A stretch of DNA of 22,387 nucleotides from WJLY01 sp964562405 (GTDB lineage Bacteria; Joyebacterota; Joyebacteria; Joyebacterales; Joyebacteraceae). How positions within the stretch are numbered: position 1 is the stretch's first letter; each line of letters starts with the position of its first letter. The stretch spans positions 1 to 22,387 of the forward strand of contig CAZLTC010000041.1 in NCBI GenBank assembly GCA_964562405.1, in the 5' to 3' direction. Below are positions 17,228-22,387 of this stretch, in pieces. The notes under the pieces are model-generated. The model was given only the letters and a program-made list of their open reading frames with translations. It had not been told where the DNA came from and searched no databases. The position numbers were made by a program, and so were the translations under genes.

Positions 17228-17620
17228 CAGTACTCTCCTCCTGCAACAGGGTTGCTTGGAGACACACCTCACCGCAAACGACCATCAGTTTCGGTCAGGT
17301 CATCACCTCCTCTCGCGCTCTCTTGCCCGTGTGAGCCTTGAGCTGCATGCATAGTACGACCGGGATACACCACTCGCCAGCGGCCCGGGGCCTGCCTGGA
17401 GAAGCGTTCGGTCTTTCTAGGATGGTTTGTTGTCTGTCATGCAGCGCGTACGCAACGGTCGTGCAACGTGAACTGTACCGGTTTTTCGTCCTTCTCGTCA
17501 AGATTACAGTCACACACAGTGGAGCCTCGAGAAAGCCGAGCGCACAGTCACCAATCAACTTCCGGGAGCCGCGTTAGCTCTGCGCGCGGTGAGGCATTGG
17601 GGACGGCGCGAATACGAGGC
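17228..17620. other. Leader and intergenic region between the two paralogs
   Basis: This stretch separates the start of paralog 1 from the terminator of paralog 2. It holds the AGGAGGAG ribosome site of paralog 1 next to its start, then about 240 bases of leader up to a candidate promoter. It is less GC-rich than its surroundings, notably around 17410-17520. Frames running through it lack ribosome sites and resemble no protein I recognise. A second AGGAGGTG (near 17310) on the reverse strand precedes only a two-codon frame, ATG-ACC-TGA. Confidence 0.5.
17472..17501 (-). promoter_or_regulatory. Candidate promoter for paralog 1
   Basis: On the reverse strand TTGACG (17501-17496) and TACAGT (17477-17472) are spaced by 18 bp, matching the -35 and -10 consensus at 5 and 4 of 6 positions. 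It would give a leader of roughly 240 nt. Confidence 0.4.
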
Positions 17621-17659
17621 AGAAGGAAACCGAGGGCAGGGAATGGTCCCCGCCCTCGG
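17621..17659 (-). terminator. Rho-independent terminator after paralog 2
   Basis: On the reverse strand CCGAGGGC-GGGGA pairs with TCCCT-GCCCTCGG (8 bp, one mismatch, 4 bp; loop CCAT) and is followed by TTTCCTTCT. A second smaller hairpin, TGCCGGC...GCCGGCA (17708-17730), lies between the stop codon and this terminator. Confidence 0.7.
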
Positions 17660-17737
17660 TTCATGTCTGAGCAGACACTCAGCGGCGTCCGCCCATCTGG
17701 CCTTGCCTGCCGGCGCTTCCAGAGCCGGCAGCGTCTG

Positions 17738-18985
17738 CTAGTGCTTGTACATCGCCTTGATGTTGCCCCAGCTCGAGTCCTTCACGGGCGAAGTCTCGTC
17801 GCTTCCCAGCTTGACCCACTTGATGTACCAGCCGGGATACGTGACCGAGCTGTCGGCGCCGAAGAAGAACCCGATCATGACCGTCGAGCCCACGTACTGC
17901 GAGAGGTCGAAGCAGTCCCTCACGAATGTTCCTGACGCGCCGGTGAACACCTCCTCGCCCCCGACGCACTCGGCGACGTAGGTGCCCGAGTCGAGGACGT
18001 CGTCGTAGCCATCGTGCGGGTAGAGAAGGCTCCACGTCTGCCCGCTGTCGGTCGAGATCTTCACGTTGCCGCCGTCATAGCCGCTCTCGATGTCGTAGTA
18101 GTGACAGAGCTCCATGCAGAGGCAGTTCTCGGTGACGTTGTACGGACCGATTATCGCGGCCTCGCCGCTCGCGACGGGATAGTCACCGGTCAGGTTGGTC
18201 GCGAGTATGTTGGTCACGGCCACGCCGTCGCACGCGACCGTCGGGATCCCGGTCGGGATGCCCCACTGCCACGGTATGGGTCCGATCCCGCACGGGATCG
18301 ACTGCCACTGACAGCCCATCTCGTTAAAGTCGATCACGTAGCAGAGGTACTCAGACGGGCAGCACGGCTCCGGCGGCGCCTCAGGGCAGTCGCCTATGGC
18401 TATCGCGTCGATGGAGGCCTGCGCGCCGTCGTAGCCCACGTATCCGAATCCGACCGTGATGGTCTGATCGACGTCGTACCCCGTGAGCGGTATCGAATAC
18501 TGCTGCCACTGCCAGGTGACGGCGCCGTTGTTGTCGTCGTAGTAGTTCCAGACCTCGTTGCCATCGATGGTGACGACGACATTGTAGTTCTGATACGGGT
18601 CGACCGCCCAGTAGGTGCTCGCGTTGACGTAGAACGTCAGGCATTCGTCGCCCGCCTCGAGCGTGTAGTCGAACTTCAGCCACTCGTCCTGCGGACCGGT
18701 GTAGCCATCATCATACATACAGGTCGCGTAGCAGGCGCCCTCGTACGGAGTACCGTAGACGCCGGCGCAGTCTGCGAACCACGTCTCGTTGACGTTGGTC
18801 TGGACCAGCGACCACCCCGCGGGCGGAACGCCGGCCTCGAAGCCCTCGAACACCGTCCGGTACCAACCGTGGTCGATCGGGAACATCACTTCGCCGGCCC
18901 TTTTCTCCGCCGGGTTGGCGGGGCCGGCCACCGCGACGGAAGCGGCGAACAGCAGACAGAGAGCAACGATGATCGAACGTCTCAT
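17738..18985 (-). CDS. Secreted two-domain jelly-roll protein, paralog 2 (intact)
   Basis: A complete 415-residue exported protein. Residues 1-20 are a Sec signal peptide. Residues about 46-197 form a choice-of-anchor J / cleaved-adhesin-like sandwich (FEGFEAGVPPAGW, QDEWLKFDYTLEAGDECL, VGFGYVGYDGAQASIDAI). A cysteine-rich linker (CPEAPPEPCCPSEYLCY) follows. Residues about 208-395 form a second MAM-like sandwich of the type found in secreted peptidases (WQWGIPTGIPTVACDG, YYDIESGYDGGNVKISTDSG, then QTWSLLYPHDGY). The C-terminus is DSSWGNIKAMYKH, shared with paralog 1. No catalytic motif is visible, so it is more likely a binding or structural protein. AGGAGG lies eight bases before the ATG. 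It is divergent from the outer-membrane barrel gene and tandem with paralog 1, but each copy has its own terminator. Confidence 0.87.
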   Translation of the reverse strand: MRRSIIVALCLLFAASVAVAGPANPAEKRAGEVMFPIDHGWYRTVFEGFEAGVPPAGWSLVQTNVNETWFADCAGVYGTPYEGACYATCMYDDGYTGPQDEWLKFDYTLEAGDECLTFYVNASTYWAVDPYQNYNVVVTIDGNEVWNYYDDNNGAVTWQWQQYSIPLTGYDVDQTITVGFGYVGYDGAQASIDAIAIGDCPEAPPEPCCPSEYLCYVIDFNEMGCQWQSIPCGIGPIPWQWGIPTGIPTVACDGVAVTNILATNLTGDYPVASGEAAIIGPYNVTENCLCMELCHYYDIESGYDGGNVKISTDSGQTWSLLYPHDGYDDVLDSGTYVAECVGGEEVFTGASGTFVRDCFDLSQYVGSTVMIGFFFGADSSVTYPGWYIKWVKLGSDETSPVKDSSWGNIKAMYKH

Positions 18986-19210
18986 CAAGCAGTCCTCCTG
19001 TTGCGGTTGAACTTCGCTGACCACGGACTCCATGGCCGTCGGGGCGCTAAATGCAATGCGCGTGCCAAGTTTGTCGCGGGCCCTGCGCTCCAGGGGCCTA
19101 GCCCATGGGCCTCCTCGGCGGCTTGCAGACAGGGCCTCCCAACCCTGCTAGACTTCGCGTGCACAGTGCAGATTCTGGGCAGGGGCTCACCAAAGAACGG
19201 AGGAGATCTC

Positions 19211-19771
19211 ATGAGGACTTCGCTGGGCATCATCTGCGCTTCACTCATGACTCTGGCCGCGATGTCGGGACCGGCGTCCGGCGGCATCGTCGACTTCGCG
19301 GTGGGCGCGTACGGCGGCGTGAACTTCCCGATCGACGAGTCGGGGGACGCCGGCACCGTCTACGGGGCGAAGCTGAGAGTCCTTCCGCCGCTGCCGATGA
19401 TCGGCGCCGAGGCCTACTACCAGAGGATTGGCAGACAGGATCCCGAGGACGTCTGGAACGGCGGTGACGTCAGCATCGACTTCGACGGAGACGGGTTCGA
19501 CGTCTACGGCGCCGACCTCCTGATCGGAGGCGTTCGTGGGATGCCGGGGTTCAAGTGGTACGGCATCGCCGGAGTGAACTTCGTCAAATTCTCGAAGGAC
19601 GGCTCCGGCGAACGTAAGATGGGGGGGGAACTCGGCGTGGGGCTGGAACTCGTGCCGCCGGCACTGGGGCTCTCCATTGAAGGCAGGGCGATGGTGTCAT
19701 TCCTCGGGTGGGGCGAGAAGCCCGACCCGCAGATGGCGACCGTCACGGTCGGGCTGAACTACTACTTCTGA
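19211..19771 (+). CDS. Outer-membrane beta-barrel protein (OmpA/OMP_b-brl-like)
   Basis: A 186-residue protein with a signal peptide (about 1-24, ending GPASG). It continues as alternating hydrophobic strands: FAVGAYGGVNFPID, GAKLRVLPPLPMIGAEAYYQ, YGADLLIGGVRG, KWYGIAGVNFVKF, GGELGVGLELVP and TVTVGLNYYF. Strand count and size fit an eight-stranded barrel, and the last residues YYF are the aromatic terminus that directs outer-membrane insertion. Known relatives are structural or adhesive; no enzyme motif is visible. GGAGGAG about six bases upstream fixes the ATG at 19211; longer in-frame extensions run antisense into paralog 2 and are not real. A run of eight G at 19621-19628 lies inside the coding sequence (Met-Gly-Gly-Glu). 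A perfect 14-bp terminator follows the stop. Confidence 0.82.
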   Translation: MRTSLGIICASLMTLAAMSGPASGGIVDFAVGAYGGVNFPIDESGDAGTVYGAKLRVLPPLPMIGAEAYYQRIGRQDPEDVWNGGDVSIDFDGDGFDVYGADLLIGGVRGMPGFKWYGIAGVNFVKFSKDGSGERKMGGELGVGLELVPPALGLSIEGRAMVSFLGWGEKPDPQMATVTVGLNYYF

Positions 19772-19805
19772 TCCCGGCTGCGTCGGAGACGCAAGAGGCG
19801 AACGC

Positions 19806-19842
19806 GACGAGGCCTCCGCATCCCGCGGAGGCCTCGTCTTCC
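19806..19842 (+). terminator. Rho-independent terminator after the barrel gene
   Basis: GACGAGGCCTCCGC (19806-19819) and GCGGAGGCCTCGTC (19825-19838) form a perfect 14-bp stem with a 5-nt loop, followed by TTCCT. The stem is long enough to act also on transcripts from the convergent protease gene, although its T-tract favours the forward strand. Confidence 0.8.
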
Positions 19843-19951
19843 TGGTAAGAGCTGCTTCGAGACCGGGGCTGTGCAGACTCGCCCCTGCCTAAGAGAGCCA
19901 CCCTCCGCCCGGTGAACCCCGCGGGGTGACGGTGTTCCTTTTGGATTCGCA

Positions 19952-22345
19952 TTACTTCAGAAGCGTCATCTTCCGCGTGACCTTCTCACCACCGTACGAG
20001 AGCTCGCAGAAGTAGATGCCGCTGGCCGCAGCGCTCCCGCCGGCGTCGCTTCCATCCCACACGACGGAGTGCGGTCCGGGGTCCTGCACCCTGTCGACGA
20101 GCGTAGTCACGAGCCTTCCGTCGACCGAGTAGATGCGGAGCGCGGCTCTGGCCTTGCCGGTCGCCACGGGTCGGAGCTCGTAAGTAATGACCGTCGAGGG
20201 ATTGAACGGGTTGGGCGAGATCCCGGTGAGGCTCATGGGCCTTCCACCGCCCGCGGGCAGCTCGTCAACGCCGCTCGTCTCGGGCCAGTTCGCGAACGAG
20301 CCCGTCGAGACGAGCGCGAACGGCTGCGGCCCGTGGGGGATGGTCGTCCCTGCGACCTGCACGGTGTAGGTCCCGGTCGAGGGGCTGCTCAGGCGCACGA
20401 CCTCCTCCACGTTCAGGGCGTCGTACGACCCGCCTGTCACCGACTGCCCTCCGCTCATGACGTTGCCCTTGTATGTCCCGCCGGGGCCGGTCACGGTCAG
20501 GTCGAGGTTGTTCTGGATGGCCACGCCTGCGCCGGCCGTGGCGGGGTAGTCGGTCCAGACGAGCACGATCTCGAGCGGTATCGAACTCGAGTCGACCTCG
20601 AACTCGAACGACTCGCTTCCGCCCTGCGTGACGCCCGGGCTCACATCCTCGGCTATCAGCTCGCGCGCGTCGCCCTCGAAGTAGAGCGCGTCGTCCAGCA
20701 GCACGCGGCCCCAGCCCTCGTTGTTGTTCGGGATGTCGGGAGACGCTATGTCGGTCGCCGAGTTCGTGACGGTGGCTTTGATGAGCGCCGCGCTGGGGGC
20801 CATCGCATCGCCCGGCGTCTTGGCTCCGGTGGGGTACCAGCCCTCCACGAAGTACTGCCGCGTCAGGGTCGCACACCCGGCCACGGCCGGCGTGGCCATC
20901 GACGTTCCCTGGAACGGCGAGCCGGCGACGTTGCACGTCATTGCTGGAGGGTTGCCCGTGTCGTTGTCGGCGGAGTTCACGTAGCTGTATCCGGCCTCAC
21001 CACCGGGCGCGCAGACGGTCGGCTTGAGTCGCCCGTCGCTCGCCGGGCCCCGGCTCGAGTAGCCCGCGATCACGTCTTGGTCCGGCGGACGGCGGGTCGC
21101 TCCGACGGTGATGCAGTTCTTCGCCGTGCCGGGGAAGGTGACAGTGCCGGCGTCCGAACCCGAATTGCCCGCCGCGAACACGATGAGGAAGTCGGGGTGG
21201 GTCCACATGAAGTCGTCCACGCCCGCTGCGTAGGAGTCATAGCTGTTCTCGCTGCCGCCCCACGAGTTGGAGTGGATCCTCGCGCCGAGGTTGTAGGCGC
21301 TGGTGTACGCAGCCGCGCAGCTCGTCGGGATGGCCACCTCGCCAACGGTGCAGCTCCACTCGTCGTCCACGCCGACGTCCTGCAGGACGAGCTTCGCCTT
21401 GTACGCCATGCCGTTGTAGTCGTAGTTGCCGGGGTTGACGTACGACTGGTCACCGGCGAGCGTCCCGCACACGTGCGTGCCGTGCCCGATGTCACAGCCG
21501 TCGTAGGCGGCTCCACCGTACAGGGAGTAGCTGATAACCTTGCGGTGCGACGGCCCGGGCACCGCGCCGCCGGTCTCTCTGAACCAGCACGAGTTGTAGT
21601 CGAGACCGGAGTCCATCACGCCGACGATTTGGTCCTCACCGTGAATCCCCTTGTCCCAAACCGGCGTGCTCGCCGAGACGTTGGACTGCACGACCCATTT
21701 CGTCTGGTCGTTCATGAGGTAGAACTCCGGCTTCTCCTCGATCCACCAGACATCGTCGATACGCGCAAGCTCGTTCACGAGAGCGGGTGCGGCGTGCACG
21801 ACGAGCAGCTTCTGGAAGCCGTCGTCGAGCTGCTCGAGGACCTCGCCCCCAAGCGACTGCACGAGCTTCGACGTGCCGGCGAGGTCGTCGAACACACGCA
21901 CGTCGAGCGTGAGGAACGAGTCTCCGGCCCGCTTCGGGTGCTTGAACTCGTGCTTGCCGATGGTGGGGGAGAGCTTGTAGGCGGGGTGATAGGGACCGAT
22001 CCAGGCAACGTCCGGTGACTCGGCCGCCGCCGTGGCGGCTTCGGGCGTCATCCTGACGATGTAGGTCCAGTCGGGCACGTAGGCGACCAGCTCACCGCCG
22101 GCTCGTGCGACCGACGCCTTGCGCTCCTCGGTCGGCGGACCCGAGAGCTGCACCAGATAGTGGGCGCTCTCCTGCGGGACCGGCTCCGCGGCCTTGAGCC
22201 AGCCCTCGACGGCGGGTTCTCCAGAAGCCGCCGGGTCGAACGACTGAGTAACGAGGTGTACCGTCGCCGCCTGGACGGCTCCGGAAGCGAGCAGCACTCC
22301 CATGAGCACGACCAGCAACGATGAGACGATCGCGGATCTTGCCAC
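19952..22345 (-). CDS. Secreted subtilase (S8, KP-43-like) with FlgD/T9SS-like C-terminal domain
   Basis: A 797-residue extracellular serine protease. Signal peptide (about 1-26) is followed by an inhibitor-like propeptide region (about 60-210). The catalytic domain has Asp245 in VGVMDSGLDYN, His288 in GHGTHVCG, oxyanion Asn394 in AAGNSG, and Ser482 in GTSMATPAVAG. Residues about 565-685 are a jelly-roll domain (IVLVWTDYPATAG, QNNLDLTVTGPGGTYKGN, YTVQVAGTTIPHGPQPFALV). It closely follows the C-terminal domain of KP-43 alkaline proteases. Residues 708-797 form a FlgD-Ig/T9SS-type-A-like domain (GISPNPFNPSTVITYEL, GIYFCELSYGGEKVTRKMTLLK), a common C-terminal sorting-type tail in FCB bacteria. 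GTG at 22345 is preferred because GGAGG lies six bases upstream; GTG 22348 and ATG 22381 are alternatives in the same frame. Confidence 0.9.
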   Translation of the reverse strand: MARSAIVSSLLVVLMGVLLASGAVQAATVHLVTQSFDPAASGEPAVEGWLKAAEPVPQESAHYLVQLSGPPTEERKASVARAGGELVAYVPDWTYIVRMTPEAATAAAESPDVAWIGPYHPAYKLSPTIGKHEFKHPKRAGDSFLTLDVRVFDDLAGTSKLVQSLGGEVLEQLDDGFQKLLVVHAAPALVNELARIDDVWWIEEKPEFYLMNDQTKWVVQSNVSASTPVWDKGIHGEDQIVGVMDSGLDYNSCWFRETGGAVPGPSHRKVISYSLYGGAAYDGCDIGHGTHVCGTLAGDQSYVNPGNYDYNGMAYKAKLVLQDVGVDDEWSCTVGEVAIPTSCAAAYTSAYNLGARIHSNSWGGSENSYDSYAAGVDDFMWTHPDFLIVFAAGNSGSDAGTVTFPGTAKNCITVGATRRPPDQDVIAGYSSRGPASDGRLKPTVCAPGGEAGYSYVNSADNDTGNPPAMTCNVAGSPFQGTSMATPAVAGCATLTRQYFVEGWYPTGAKTPGDAMAPSAALIKATVTNSATDIASPDIPNNNEGWGRVLLDDALYFEGDARELIAEDVSPGVTQGGSESFEFEVDSSSIPLEIVLVWTDYPATAGAGVAIQNNLDLTVTGPGGTYKGNVMSGGQSVTGGSYDALNVEEVVRLSSPSTGTYTVQVAGTTIPHGPQPFALVSTGSFANWPETSGVDELPAGGGRPMSLTGISPNPFNPSTVITYELRPVATGKARAALRIYSVDGRLVTTLVDRVQDPGPHSVVWDGSDAGGSAAASGIYFCELSYGGEKVTRKMTLLK

Positions 22346-22351
22346 CACCGG

Positions 22352-22356
22352 CCTCC
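22352..22356 (-). promoter_or_regulatory. Ribosome binding site deciding the protease start
   Basis: On the reverse strand AAAGGAGG is followed by CCG and two GTG codons (22348 and 22345). Spacing favours the second. The upstream ATG at 22381 has no visible site before the window edge. Confidence 0.6.
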
Positions 22357-22387
22357 TTTCGTGAGAGCCCCGCGCCGGCATCGCCGG

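Noticed and set aside
19916..19927. Perfect palindrome ACCCCGCGGGGT between the barrel gene and the protease gene
   Set aside because: It has no loop and no T-tract, so it is not a terminator. A single short GC palindrome in GC-rich DNA is weak evidence for an operator.
20069..22018. A 649-codon open frame antisense to the subtilase
   Set aside because: The opposite strand carries an unmistakable protease with all catalytic residues. The antisense product is low-complexity Val/Arg/Gly/Ala sequence.

Overview
The window reads as a GC-rich chromosome segment from a Gram-negative (diderm) bacterium. An Omp85/BamA-type barrel end, ADP-heptosyltransferase-like and other glycosyltransferases, lipoproteins with lipoboxes, an outer-membrane barrel ending in aromatic residues, and a secreted protease with a FlgD/T9SS-like C-terminal domain (PNPFNPST motif) all point that way. 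The mix resembles uncultured phyla around the FCB group (for example Eisenbacteria, Krumholzibacteria or Fermentibacteria-like lineages), but the phylum cannot be fixed from this sequence alone. Three runs of exactly 100 N, at 3774-3873, 15064-15163 and 16545-16644, show that this is a scaffold, probably metagenomic.

Left part (1-5235): the 3' end of an Omp85/BamA-family gene, then groEL with its own candidate promoter and a strong terminator, but with no groES beside it. A type-2 (archaeal-like) valyl-tRNA synthetase follows. It looks broken by an N-gap, but the 55 bp on the two sides of the gap are identical. Joining them gives one intact 829-codon gene.

Central part (5339-11545): a tightly packed operon of GT9, GT4, a THEP1-like NTPase and a second GT4, with two ATGA stop/start overlaps; it probably serves cell-surface glycan assembly. 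A convergent four-helix membrane protein, two adjacent 151-residue lipoproteins that look like diverged copies of each other, and a convergent SagB-type nitroreductase follow.

Right part (11546-22387): mostly secreted hydrolases and surface proteins. There is a CBM20-esterase fusion, immediately followed by a tricorn protease (interrupted by a gap that removes about C1 plus most of PDZ). Next comes a small carboxymuconolactone-decarboxylase/AhpD-like protein starting at TTG. Two tandem paralogous secreted jelly-roll proteins share a C-terminal SSWGxIKAMY tail. An outer-membrane beta-barrel carries a G8 tract, and a KP-43-like subtilase closes the window. Together these suggest a cell that secretes proteases and esterases and degrades peptides in the periplasm; that is inference from gene content.

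No tRNA, rRNA, CRISPR array, insertion sequence or phage gene was recognised. The points most worth a second look are the repairable valS, the NTPase inside the glycosyltransferase operon, the duplicated secreted proteins with their shared tail, and the paired lipoproteins.
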